From the NCBI GenBank assembly GCA_947170465.1, contig CAMVTS010000002.1, positions 54,685 through 118,684 on the forward strand: a DNA stretch of 64,000 bases, given 5' to 3'. The notes under the pieces were generated by a model. The model ran no database searches. It had not been told where the DNA came from and saw only the letters and a program-made list of their open reading frames with translations. This DNA comes from an uncultured Clostridia bacterium. Its GTDB lineage: Bacteria; Bacillota; Clostridia; Oscillospirales; Acutalibacteraceae. The translations under genes were made by a program, and so were the position numbers. Positions within the stretch are counted from its first letter, which is position 1. Every line of letters starts with the position of its first letter. Shown here piece by piece: positions 31,201 to 41,000 of this stretch.

Positions 31201-31897
31201 TAAAGGTAAAGACTGCTTGTGGCGATTCAAATTTCTCGATCCGGTCAAAGCCATCTCTCAACTTTTCGATCGTTTTCTGCCGGCACTCACAATCCCGATA
31301 GTCCCTGTACAGAATAGCATATAGTAAGATCAAGGATCGCTTATGGGAAGTGTTGATCCCGAGCCTTAACAATGCTTCGTTGATTTTTTGCTGATCAAAT
31401 TCCGGGAAAACGGCAGCGATAGCTGGCGACGCATAAAAATCTCTCCATATATCACAGAATAATTCGAATGAAAGAACAGGTGAGTCTTTTAAATGAAACT
31501 GCATTTTTTTGAATTGAAACCACAAGCACTCGTTGGGATATCGCTCCATCAAATAACAAAGTAAATAAAGGAGCCTCAGCAAAAAGCACTGGCTTAGTGC
31601 ATCCGAAGGCATCGCCGGAAAGAACGAACGCAACCTTGAATAAGGTTTGGCGACACCAAAATACCCGGGGAGATAAATATCAAAAAACACATCCGGTTCT
31701 ATATCTGCAATATACCGATAGAGCATAGCTTCAGAATCGGTGTGTAATTTGAATTCTTTTTTTGGTTTTAAATAATTTCTTCGATAAGCCACGTATTGTT
31801 TAGCTTTCGCTAAAGCCGAATCGGCACCAATCTTCGAAAGCAGTCCGTTGAGTTCAATAACGCTTGGCAAATTGCTGTTGAGTCTGTTCTTTTCCAT
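28280..31897 (-). CDS. 1205-aa multidomain protein with Rossmann/methyltransferase-like middle and degenerate tyrosine-recombinase-like C-terminal region
   Basis: Middle 'GILFEENANRILYSDVRKVVLVQPSYSFLLKWL...FDLALTF'; C-terminal 'LFTGMTNPEVSMLTWEDFC' and 'EVAYILGSVPHDTFSKHYCDYTHP' match recombinase box spacing. Confidence 0.5.
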   Translation of the reverse strand: MEKNRLNSNLPSVIELNGLLSKIGADSALAKAKQYVAYRRNYLKPKKEFKLHTDSEAMLYRYIADIEPDVFFDIYLPGYFGVAKPYSRLRSFFPAMPSDALSQCFLLRLLYLLCYLMERYPNECLWFQFKKMQFHLKDSPVLSFELFCDIWRDFYASPAIAAVFPEFDQQKINEALLRLGINTSHKRSLILLYAILYRDYRDCECRQKTIEKLRDGFDRIEKFESPQAVFTFKNFDETKPRFLNVLFENTVFFSSDEGKWKADFSAVLKALSGCSLDFLMMYFLPEAFPSIATVIAYLSNFPGGRNHSPERKVIEIICAFLYARESGKANVVKAFKSYLVNTLFRDNLSNHADIYDKLTLLQTSYAVINHASESKYKRVYERGKPTLIKSSKPRSEDAAMLDFYMANHTSLVKDTQKLGEMPALNFLIENYDNGKDSKAEDGILFEENANRILYSDVRKVVLVQPSYSFLLKWLSDFRTKNLETTVVLYDTSIVDCLNQKLCENNLISKKLYYSNQPTDYDLQIVNSTDGINEFDLALTFYNKTAPKYEDLVRLSKSIDTQNKLLCVLPHKFFEDKEIEAFRRDILSGADVKSVTYLPSILFGYNPRKKCLVEFGVKEPSNRIPLRLLEIDKNIHGGNANRKKSAYGLYFLTIPTEAALQCSRPYAGEAIDFFDAYTKQNSLKEKATYNKAQQVSFAPDFNVYYTVTDHGKGKQAKCFFAKYLSPSKKKSGKKDYGKKIDESRVTISAKDDDSLSEKIMEDFPFSEKFEKLRVEAAKEIQLALKEGRLTNISLFSFSFAFADAIKSYANTFDFNFCYHALSRTSLGSLILNEATQDDFERVISELTASVKIDVEKLYRQLEIILNCAVKNVVMNDGRHPIFASIEAGKKKAQTKAELRDALTKKTLTFEEEKRLISWLVKHIPEKPAYLGTMIRLFTGMTNPEVSMLTWEDFCKTEYSDCFHLKVTKQRNYKNLKEEELSSQFKYRIVPLPTLLSDLMIAQRARIQKKFSVPFASLMDFPIVSAGNENYTDYCTPNKLRLNANKALKEGAKIPENLVFFSETDGAGKHDLSRYNGDFFVSNFKFHALNDAMMTQGEVAYILGSVPHDTFSKHYCDYTHPFLQMKLVSKLNDWCSLYTDWEGKPLMKTGTTQSDVKSRNITFLPYNSGCVSAQIQLSVKEKCSSAIEITVAGNRGITGTATVYEEK

Positions 31898-32151
31898 ATT
31901 GAAGTATTCTCCAGAACAAAAGATAATTCATTGAGCGCTTCAAAATTTGAGAACGCCAAGAATGCGCACATTTAAGTGAAATTTACAACATAATTATATT
32001 AAATATTTGCGCAAATGTCAACAACTAATATCAAAGTCAACTGTGACATTTCAGGTGATAACAACCACGCTTTCATTTCCAACGAGGAGCTTGGCAGAAT
32101 CGTTTCCCATGGCGGATATTTCCAAAGCAGAATAAATGGCACACCAAAAAA

Positions 32152-32400
32152 GTGAGACGGTTGGCGCTAACTAATATTGGTTTTCTGATCGTTGAATTTC
32201 AAGTAACAAATAGTAGCGTTGATATAGTTACTGACTCACCCACACTTTCTATAAGCGCTGAATACGGCAATGTCAATGAAACGGTTGAAGCAAAGGTGAT
32301 CATTGAAAACAATCCTTCTATTACGGCATTGCGTATCAGTGTAGCTTATTCTTCCGACAATCTTGAACTATTAGAAATCAACAACGGCGGAGAGTTTTAG
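32152..32400 (+). pseudogene. Cohesin-like domain fragment
   Basis: 'VNETVEAKVIIENNPSITALRISVAYSSDNLELLEINNG' resembles the start of a cohesin domain, then stops. Confidence 0.4.
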
Positions 32401-32448
32401 GAAGCCATCACTCACAGTCAAACCTTAACCAGTCCTATTATAAAAATA

Positions 32449-32474
32449 AACAGCCGCACGAGAGCGGCTGTTTG
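32449..32474. terminator. Hairpin terminator candidate
   Basis: AACAGCCGC-acgaga-GCGGCTGTT. Confidence 0.5.
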
Positions 32475-32821
32475 CAAAAGAATACGTTGTCAAATATTCG
32501 ATACCTCGGCTGCAGGGTGTAATCCGGAAATAACCCCTTCAACGGGTGGTTTTGATTAGAAAAGCTCGGTGTTCCGTTCGGCAACAAACAATCCTAGCAC
32601 GTTATCCGCAATATAAAACCAAAGACCAAGGTCTGATGCTTTGGAAGCAGGACTGGGGCAGAGGAATATTTGGGTTTAAAGTCATTCATCCGCACCGCTT
32701 GCAAAAATGGATTTGATGCTTATCACGCTGGTAATAAGGCTTTATCGGGTCAGATCAATCAAGTTTTTAGGTCGGGTGCTGAATTATTACAAGTAATTCT
32801 ATTGATAATTGTTGTTGCGTT

Positions 32822-35800
32822 TTACTCAGCAACAAAGTAAATGTTGTTTTTCTTTGCGTATGTTTCGGCATAGCTGCCTTTTTGACCGTGTATGGTCAGT
32901 TCTGTGCAGCCGTAAAATGCATTCTCTCCGATTGCTGTCACGCTGTTGGGGATAGTAATGCCTGTCAGCCTTGTGCAGCCAAAAAATGCACCCTCTCCGA
33001 TTTCTGTCACGCTATCGGGGATAGTAATACCTGTCAGTCCTGTACAGCCGGAAAATGCTAAGCCTCCGATATGTGTCACACTGTCGGGAATAGTAATGCC
33101 GGTCAGCCCTGTGCAGAGGGAAAATGCAGAACCTCCGATTTTTGTCACGCTGTCGGGGATGGTAATGTCTGTTAGTCCTGTGCACTCGGAGAATGCACTC
33201 CATCCGATTTCTGTCACGCTGCCGGGGATAGTAATGCCTGTCAGTCCTGTGCATCTTTCAAATGCAGACCATCCGATTTCAGTCACGCTGTCGGGGATCG
33301 TGTACGTTCCCGTTCTGCCGAACGGATAGAAAATGATAACTATTTTCTCTTCGTTAAATAAGACGCCGTCAATTGATGCATAACAGGGATTGTTGTCACC
33401 GACATTTATGCGTTTTAGTCTTGTGCAAGACTGAAATATATCCCGAAATATATTTTCGGTAAAATTGATGAAAACTCCGAATTTTGTCACACTGTCAGGA
33501 ATACTAATGTCGGTCAGTCCTGTGCAACCTTCAAATGCAGACCGTCCGATTTCTTTCACACTGTTGGGGATAGTAATGTTGGTCAGTCCTGTGCATCTTT
33601 CAAATGCAGACCATCCGATTTCTTTCACACTGTTGGGGATAGTAATGTTGGTCAGTCCTGTGCAACCGGAAAATGCCCACTCTCCGATTTTTGTCACGCT
33701 GTCAGGAATTGTGTACGCGCCTGTTCTGCCGGCAGGATATGAAATGATAACTGTTTTCTCTTTGTTAAATAAGACGCCGTCAATTGATGAATAATAGGGA
33801 TTGTTGTCACCGACATTTATGTCGGTCAGTCCTGTGCAGTCCAAAAATGCAAACAACCCGATTTCTGTTACGCTGTCGGGGATAGTAATGTCGGTCAGTC
33901 CTTTGCAACCGGAAAAAGCAAACTCTCCGATTCTTGTCACACTGTCGGGGATAGTAATGCCTGTCAGCCCTGTGCAGTCGAAAAATGCAAACGAGTCGAT
34001 TGTTGTCTCTCCGTCTCTGATCCTGACATAGCCATGGATGATACTGTATCTCACGTTTGCCGCATCGGCTAACTTTTTGATCATGTCCGGATATGCGCTG
34101 CTGTTTCTGTTTTTATACACATCTTGAAGGTTTTGATAGTATTCGTCCGAAAAGAGAGCACATACCTCCCGAATAAGCTCGCTGCAAAGATACGCTTTCT
34201 CACTCCGTGTTTTTCCTGCTGTCAGGTTTGACAGGTATTGCTGCAAATAAGGATAAATTGCCGGATAATAAAACAACTCTTCATACGGGTTGATACCTTT
34301 GCGGCAAAGAAATCCTGATTCTGTTTGTTCTCCGTATTCGATACCGTCGCAGCCCCGTTCCAACATTCCGGATAAAAGCAAAGTGGCGGCTCTCGGCTGA
34401 TGGTTGACGAACTGTGAGACAGCTCGGCAAAGCGTGTCATAATCAGGTGTTTTTGCATTCTGCAATTCATCAATCAGCGGTTCTATATATGTCTTGCTGT
34501 CTTCGCTTTCACGGTCGATCAAACAGAGCAGGGCTTCTGTAACCCCTTTCCAATAATCTGTATTGTTTTTCAGGGAAGAAATGGCATCCACCTCAAGCGG
34601 AGATCGTTCTTTCTTCACCTTTGATCTCATCATGAAAAGCAGATAATACGCCGCATAAGTCGACGCCAGAAATTCATGGCGAAAGCCGTTTTCATCAAAC
34701 AGCTTGCTGTTTTCAAAAAACGCGCTGCATTGATTCAAAAGCTTGCGGTCATCCCTGTCACTAACGTCTAAATGGTAAATACTTTCAGCCAGATCATGGG
34801 GCGTTTGCATACTTGCATGGGGAGTTTTTCCCATATCACGCTGCTGATAGAAAAAACAGGAAACTGCGCCAAGAATTTCCTTGATATTCTTTTTGTTGAC
34901 AGGTCTATAATCCTGCTTTTTTAAGTCACGCTCAACAACATCGTCAATCACACGGCTGATGGCATCAAAACGGGTTTCCGGTAATTCCTGACCGTTGGTG
35001 TATGTGCTGAAAATAGCAAAAAGCATGAACGGATTGCGGGAAATGGAACGATAATCCGAAACAGCCGTTTCTTTATTGCGGAGTGCCTGTAAAAATGTAT
35101 TTTTGATATCGCTGTCAACCTTCTTTACCTTGGCAAGATTGGAAATATAAAGCTCCTGCTGACTTTCATCAAAATCCTTGACAGAATATTTTCGGACAAC
35201 AGATTGGTTATTATTGCCGATGGAAAAATCAGCTTCGCCGGAAAGCAGTCTTTGTCCGGGACGGGAGGTAAAGAGAAAATAGGCAGATTGATTATTTTGA
35301 ATGTAGAGATGTTTGTAGATGGCGTCAACCAAAGCGTCCATATGATCAGGAGGTATTTCGTCCATCGCATCAAAAATATAAAGCGGTTTGCCAAAACGCA
35401 GTACTGCATCCAGCGCCGGTCGGCTGAGGCCGGCTTTTTCAGCAAGCTCATTCAGGAATGTATCGCATGACGACATTGCATCCCTGTCAATGTTTTTACA
35501 TTCAAAATACAGTGGGAAAAATAACTCACGGGAAAGACCGTTTTGCTTCGCTTGTGAAGCAAGCTGTATGGTGAGGTGGCGAACAAAAGAAGATTTTCCC
35601 TGACCGGCATCACCAACGATCACAGCAAGTTTTTCGTTTTCAAGATCAGTCAGAATCGTTTTTTCCTCGGCATTGGTCGGTGAAGTGTTTTCTTTTCGCT
35701 CTTTTTCTGTCGGATGACGCAGAAATGAAAGCGGCACATAAGAATTTCCAAGCGTCAGCCCGCTGTCGTCAAAGTCGCCGAAAATGCGGATAGGGTCAAG

Positions 35801-36376
35801 TCTTTCCGCAAGAGCATCCAGATACTTTTTGAAGAAAGTGATATCGCTTTCCGCACTGCAAAAGGTATCAAAGACGATCGAACAGAGACGCTCGGTTATT
35901 TTGCTGATTTGTTCCGCATTGACCTCACTGATCGTCACCCCGTTCTGTGAACAAAGGTGCTTTTGCAGAATGGTTATCTCTTTTTCGGTATAGCTCAGGT
36001 TCAGAACCCTTTGTGCTGCTGCTCTTGCTTCATCATTGGAAACGGTTTTTGTATTCCCTTCAACCCCACAGAAAATCGGAACTATTTTTTTGCCGGCAGA
36101 AACAGCGGCAGCGTATTCAAGCAAACAAAAATCCTTGTCTTCATCTCTGCCGCCCTCTTTACCAAATTGTAAGTAGCTTTGGGTTACAACAGGCATAAAT
36201 ATATCAGCGGATTGGACGCCTTCTTGCAATTTGTTGATGAAATTTCCGCTGCGAAGCTCTCTGGTATCCCAAAACGCTGTCAGACCGGTTGTCTGTTCAA
36301 TAACATTTACAACCTCCTTGAAATCATCATCGCTTTTGCTATCACCCCATCGATAGCTGATAAAAATATGGTTCAT
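32822..36376 (-). CDS. TIR-NACHT-LRR (bacterial NLR-like) protein
   Basis: TIR 'HIFISYRWGD...FWDTRELRSG...CLLEYAAAVSAGKKIVPIFC'; NACHT 'LAVIVGDAGQGKSSFVRHL' and 'KPLYIFDAMDEIP'; C-terminal BspA-type LRRs 'CTGLTGITIPDSVTEIGxxAF'. RBS aaaggagat. Confidence 0.85.
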   Translation of the reverse strand: MNHIFISYRWGDSKSDDDFKEVVNVIEQTTGLTAFWDTRELRSGNFINKLQEGVQSADIFMPVVTQSYLQFGKEGGRDEDKDFCLLEYAAAVSAGKKIVPIFCGVEGNTKTVSNDEARAAAQRVLNLSYTEKEITILQKHLCSQNGVTISEVNAEQISKITERLCSIVFDTFCSAESDITFFKKYLDALAERLDPIRIFGDFDDSGLTLGNSYVPLSFLRHPTEKERKENTSPTNAEEKTILTDLENEKLAVIVGDAGQGKSSFVRHLTIQLASQAKQNGLSRELFFPLYFECKNIDRDAMSSCDTFLNELAEKAGLSRPALDAVLRFGKPLYIFDAMDEIPPDHMDALVDAIYKHLYIQNNQSAYFLFTSRPGQRLLSGEADFSIGNNNQSVVRKYSVKDFDESQQELYISNLAKVKKVDSDIKNTFLQALRNKETAVSDYRSISRNPFMLFAIFSTYTNGQELPETRFDAISRVIDDVVERDLKKQDYRPVNKKNIKEILGAVSCFFYQQRDMGKTPHASMQTPHDLAESIYHLDVSDRDDRKLLNQCSAFFENSKLFDENGFRHEFLASTYAAYYLLFMMRSKVKKERSPLEVDAISSLKNNTDYWKGVTEALLCLIDRESEDSKTYIEPLIDELQNAKTPDYDTLCRAVSQFVNHQPRAATLLLSGMLERGCDGIEYGEQTESGFLCRKGINPYEELFYYPAIYPYLQQYLSNLTAGKTRSEKAYLCSELIREVCALFSDEYYQNLQDVYKNRNSSAYPDMIKKLADAANVRYSIIHGYVRIRDGETTIDSFAFFDCTGLTGITIPDSVTRIGEFAFSGCKGLTDITIPDSVTEIGLFAFLDCTGLTDINVGDNNPYYSSIDGVLFNKEKTVIISYPAGRTGAYTIPDSVTKIGEWAFSGCTGLTNITIPNSVKEIGWSAFERCTGLTNITIPNSVKEIGRSAFEGCTGLTDISIPDSVTKFGVFINFTENIFRDIFQSCTRLKRINVGDNNPCYASIDGVLFNEEKIVIIFYPFGRTGTYTIPDSVTEIGWSAFERCTGLTGITIPGSVTEIGWSAFSECTGLTDITIPDSVTKIGGSAFSLCTGLTGITIPDSVTHIGGLAFSGCTGLTGITIPDSVTEIGEGAFFGCTRLTGITIPNSVTAIGENAFYGCTELTIHGQKGSYAETYAKKNNIYFVAE
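32890..34005 (-). repeat. Tandem 69-bp (23-aa) LRR-coding repeats inside the TIR-NACHT gene
   Basis: Repeated CTGLTxITIPxSVxxIGxxAF units; adjacent copies 33512-33580 and 33581-33649 differ at 3 of 69 positions by eye. Confidence 0.85.
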
Positions 36377-36826
36377 TGCAAGATCTCCTTTAGCTGCATT
36401 TTTGCAGTAAATGCTTGTTTTATTATATCATTTGTTTTGACTATTTTCAACAAAGAAACTGTATATTGTTGGGAAAAATCATTCATTCGTCTAGCGCAGA
36501 CATTACCTTTGTTTCTATAGGATCAACTTTACATATACCGGGAGATATTAAAAACAGGACTTCTATTTTACTGTGGAAGCCCTGATTTTCTTAGGTAGAC
36601 AACATTAGTGGGGAAATTATCAGCTATACAATCCGGATGATTCTCAATAGTGCAGAATACAAATAATGTTTATTGATCCACGATTTATCTTGTTTTTACG
36701 GCATAATTATGGTAGAATAAAACTAATTATGAATTATCAATAAAACTGACACAATAAACGTGCTTTTTCGATGCAAAATCAATGATGATGCGCTAAAAAT
36801 GTCACATCCTCACGATAAAATATGTA

Positions 36827-37453
36827 TTGAAGAAGAAAAACGAGGTAATCATGGAAACGAGAAACTATTCTGCCGGCATTATTTCCCAGTCCTTTTGGTT
36901 CAATGAATTTAAGCAGTACCTAAAGCTGATATATGAGAAATACGATACAGAAGAAATTAAAGCATTGGTAATAGACAACAATCTGTTTGGCGCTCCCAAT
37001 GAGCGCCGTGCGCGTAGAATTTACGGCTATATTTCCAACAGAGCCGCCTGCGCAGAGGAACCCTTGCAAGAACTATTCTTTTCCTCTGACCTTGAAACAC
37101 AAAAAATGATTAATCTGATTTGTGTGATTCGACGCGACAAACTGTTTTTTGAGTTCCTGTATGAGGTTTACCGTGAGAAAATCATTGTCGGTGAAACCTG
37201 TTTGTCCGTTTCTGATGCCAATATCTTCTTCAATTATAAAGAATCACAGGAGGATTTGATTGCCGGATGGACGGACGCGACAAAGCGGAGGCTTCAATCT
37301 GCATACTTCAATTTTATGACAGAATCAAATCTTTTGCGCAGTGATGGGAAGAAATACATGATTACACCACATCTTTTAGATATTGCGCTGGAACGATATC
37401 TTCAGGCAAAGGGCGAGACGGCAATCATCAAAGCGATAACCGGAGAGGTATGA
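36827..37453 (+). CDS. brxA: BrxA, DUF1819 family (start may be 36851)
   Basis: Size, 'NYSAGIISQSFWFNEFKQYLKL' and first position of the canonical BREX-1 order. Confidence 0.8.
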   Translation: MKKKNEVIMETRNYSAGIISQSFWFNEFKQYLKLIYEKYDTEEIKALVIDNNLFGAPNERRARRIYGYISNRAACAEEPLQELFFSSDLETQKMINLICVIRRDKLFFEFLYEVYREKIIVGETCLSVSDANIFFNYKESQEDLIAGWTDATKRRLQSAYFNFMTESNLLRSDGKKYMITPHLLDIALERYLQAKGETAIIKAITGEV

Positions 37454-38031
37454 GCATGAGTAATTTAAGTGACCGCCTGGATTTGGCGGAGAAAAGAATC
37501 AGAGAACCTAAATTCAGAGAAAACAGGGGATTGGCAAATGAAGTTGGATATTATATCTTTGATTATCCTGCTGAAGATGAGCTATATGTGAGAGAACGCA
37601 TCCGCTACATGCAGAAGCACAGTCAGGATAGTGCAGATGAGTACAAAATCGTAGTGTATGATTTATATGACATCATGATAGAATTACTGCAGAATAAGCA
37701 TTATCTCGAAAAAAGCTATGCTATCGAAAAAAAGAAAGGCTTTCAAAAAGTGAGCACGGCAGTATCAAACTTTCTGAAGGTCAATTCCACGGATGGAATG
37801 ATTGTCAATTATATCAGGGAGCACACGCCTGAAAAGGCAATCATATTGTTAACCGGAATCGGAAAATGTTATCCCATTATTCGCTCGCATACGGTACTGA
37901 ATAATCTCCATCTGGTCATTGATAAAATCCCTGTGGTTATGTTTTATCCGGGAAAGTTTGACGGGCAGGAGCTGAAATTGTTTAACGAGATAAAAGACGA
38001 TAATTATTATCGGGCTTTCAGGTTAGAGTAG
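37450..38031 (+). CDS. brxB: BrxB, DUF1788 family
   Basis: Overlaps the brxA stop; 'ILLTGIGKCYPIIRSHTVLNNLH...PVVMFYPGKFDGQELKLF'. Confidence 0.85.
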   Translation: MSMSNLSDRLDLAEKRIREPKFRENRGLANEVGYYIFDYPAEDELYVRERIRYMQKHSQDSADEYKIVVYDLYDIMIELLQNKHYLEKSYAIEKKKGFQKVSTAVSNFLKVNSTDGMIVNYIREHTPEKAIILLTGIGKCYPIIRSHTVLNNLHLVIDKIPVVMFYPGKFDGQELKLFNEIKDDNYYRAFRLE

Positions 38032-38044
38032 GCAGGAGGACACT

Positions 38045-41000
38045 ATGATAATTAAAAATATATTTGCCAAGCCGATTGATCGTCCCTTAAAAGGCGTCAT
38101 CAAGGTAGGTCAGGCAGAGGATGAGAATATCAGGCAGGAACTTGAAGAGTATGTCGTAACCAAGGAGCTGCAAAAACATTTTGCAACCTTTTTCTCCAAT
38201 TATAAGAGAGGAATCACCGGCAGAACAGATAAAATGGGTGTGTGGATTTCCGGCTTCTTTGGAAGCGGTAAATCTCACTTTCTGAAAATCATCTCCTATA
38301 TTTTGGAGAATAAGACAGTAGACGGAATACCTGCTATTGAGTATTTTGAGAGAGACAGGAAGATAGCGGACAGCATGGTGCTTGCTGACATGAAGCTCGC
38401 CGCCAATACGCCCTCTACCGTTATTCTTTTCAACATTGATTCCAAAAGTGAGAGTACAGGTAAAAAAGATAAGGAAGCAATCCTGTCTGTTTTCTTAAAG
38501 GTATTCAACGAAAAACTCGGCTTTTGCGGTGCATATCCTCACGTTGCAGACTTGGAGCGCCGGTTGACCGAGGAAGGAAAATATGAGGAGTTTCAGGCTA
38601 AATTTGAAGAAATCAGCGGCGATTCCTGGATGGAAGAACGTACTGCCATTGATTTTATTCAGGACGAGCTGGTAGAAACGCTTGTAGCCATTGACTTTAT
38701 GAGCGAGGAAGCCGCACAGCGCTGGTGCGACAAGGCAACCGAGCCTTATGCCCTCAGCATAGGACGTTTCTCCGAGCTGATAAAAAAGTATATAGACAGT
38801 CAGGGCGGAAACCATCATGTGATTTTCCTTGTTGATGAAATCGGACAGTACGTAGGTGATGATTCCGATCTGATGTTGAATCTGCAGACCGTTACGGAGG
38901 ATTTAGGAACAGCCTGTGGCGGCAAGGCTTGGGTGATAGTCACCAGCCAGCAGGACATTGATTCCATCACCAAGGTAAGAGGAGATGATTTTTCAAAGAT
39001 TCAGGGGCGCTTTGATACACGCCTTTCTCTGTCCTCTGCAGATGTAGCGGAGGTCATTCGCAAGAGAATACTGGAAAAGAACGAAACAGGAAAAACCTCT
39101 CTGTCCGTCTTATATGACAATAAAGCCACCGTTATCAAAAACCTGATTCTGTTTAATGACGATGCAGAAAAGAAATTATACAGCGGCAGAGAAGATTTTG
39201 CCGTCACCTATCCCTTTGTTCCGTATCAGTTTAATCTGTTAGGCGCTGTACTGACAGCCGTACGTACATACGGCGCTTCCGGAAAGCACCTTGCAGACGG
39301 TGAGCGTTCCATGCTTGCCTTGTTCAAAGAAAGCGCAGTGTGCCTCGCTAACAAGGAGATAGGAGCAGTTGTGCCGTTTTACATGTTCTACGGTGCATTA
39401 GAGGAGTTTATCGACCACTCCCACCGTGGTGTTATCGCAAAGGCGTTATATAACGAAAAGCTCAATCCCGATCATGCAAACGAATGCTTTGACGTCAATG
39501 TACTCAAAGTGCTGTTTATGATTAAATATGTCAAGGAAATCAAAGCAACTGTGGAGAATATCACAAGCCTGATGGTTTCCGACATCAACGAAGACAGAAT
39601 AGAATTACAGCAGAAGGTTGAAAATGCCCTGAAGCGGCTTATCAAGCAGACGCTGGTACAAAAAAGCGCAGGTGACATCTATGTGTTCCTCACAAATGAA
39701 GAGCAGGAAATCAACCGCGCGATAGAAAACCAGAACATTGAGCAATCAGAAATCACCGCCAAGGTTTCGGAATTGATTTTTGAGGGATTATTCCGGGACA
39801 ACAAGTACCGTGCGCCGCAGCTCAAAGGACGATACACCTTTGGCTTCAACCGGTTTGTGGACAGCAAACCGCACAAGACAAATCAGAGCTTTGCCATGAC
39901 CTTGAAAATTCTGACGCCGAACAGCGATGAGCTTGCCGACGAAACAACGCTGCGCATGATGACGGGACAGCATTCCGCTGTGTTGGTGGTCTTGCCTGAC
40001 GATACCGCATTTCTCGAAGAAATCGCAACGGCAATCAGAATTGAGAAGTTTCTGACCACCGAGGCAAGCAAAGCGGCAACGAAATACGAGCAGATAAAAG
40101 CCAACAAGCGCATAGAACTCCGGGAGCATCGGGAACAGTCGAGAGTATTCCTTGAAGAAGCGATGAAAGCGGCAGCCATCTATGTCAACGGTGACAAGCT
40201 GCAAACCGGCGCAAAGGATATAACCGCACGCATCAATGAGGCGTTAGGCAAGCTGGCGGCAGTGGTATACAACAAATTATACTATATCGACACGCCTGTT
40301 TCCGACAGCGATATCAGGGCGGTACTGCACGACAACGGACAACAGCTCACGTTGGGCGACGCCAAAGCGGAGGTCAACAAGCTCGCCCAGAATGAAGTGT
40401 CAGATTACATAGCGCGCAATTCAACGCGACACGTGAAAACCTCTATGAAAACCATTATGGAACGCTTCATGGCGCCTCCATACGGCTTTATCGAAGCAGA
40501 TGTGCAGTGGCTCGTTGCCAAGCTGTTCAAGGACGGAGAAATCAGCTTCTACGTCAATAATGAGATGGTGTCACTGATTTCCAAGAGCGCAGACGAGATT
40601 TATCGTTATATCACGCGCAAAGAGAACCTTGAAAAGCTGATGACCGAAAAGCGCGTCAGGGCAAACGACAAACAGAAAAAGGCAGTCCGGACGGTCATGA
40701 AGGATTTGCTGAACTATACCTGTCCGAGCGACGATGACGACACCGTGATGAATGAATTCATGAAGCGAGCCGCCAATCTGAAAACCGAGCTCGAAAAGCA
40801 CGAAATCAGGTATCACAATCAGCCGTTTTATCCCTGCCACATGGTGATAACCGACGGTAAAAGGCTCCTGATAGACGTGTTGGATTGCAAATATCCGACG
40901 GAGTTCTTCCCGCTTGTCGAACAGCTGCAGGACGATCTTCTCGACTTTGCCGAGGACTATGAGCCTGTCAAAAAATTCTTTGCCGGTCAGCAGAGAGAAA

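Noticed and set aside
32946-34031. Repetitive plus-strand ORFs and short-period repeats that could suggest CRISPR or a repeat protein
   Set aside because: They are antisense readings of the 69-bp LRR units; no unique spacers between identical short repeats.
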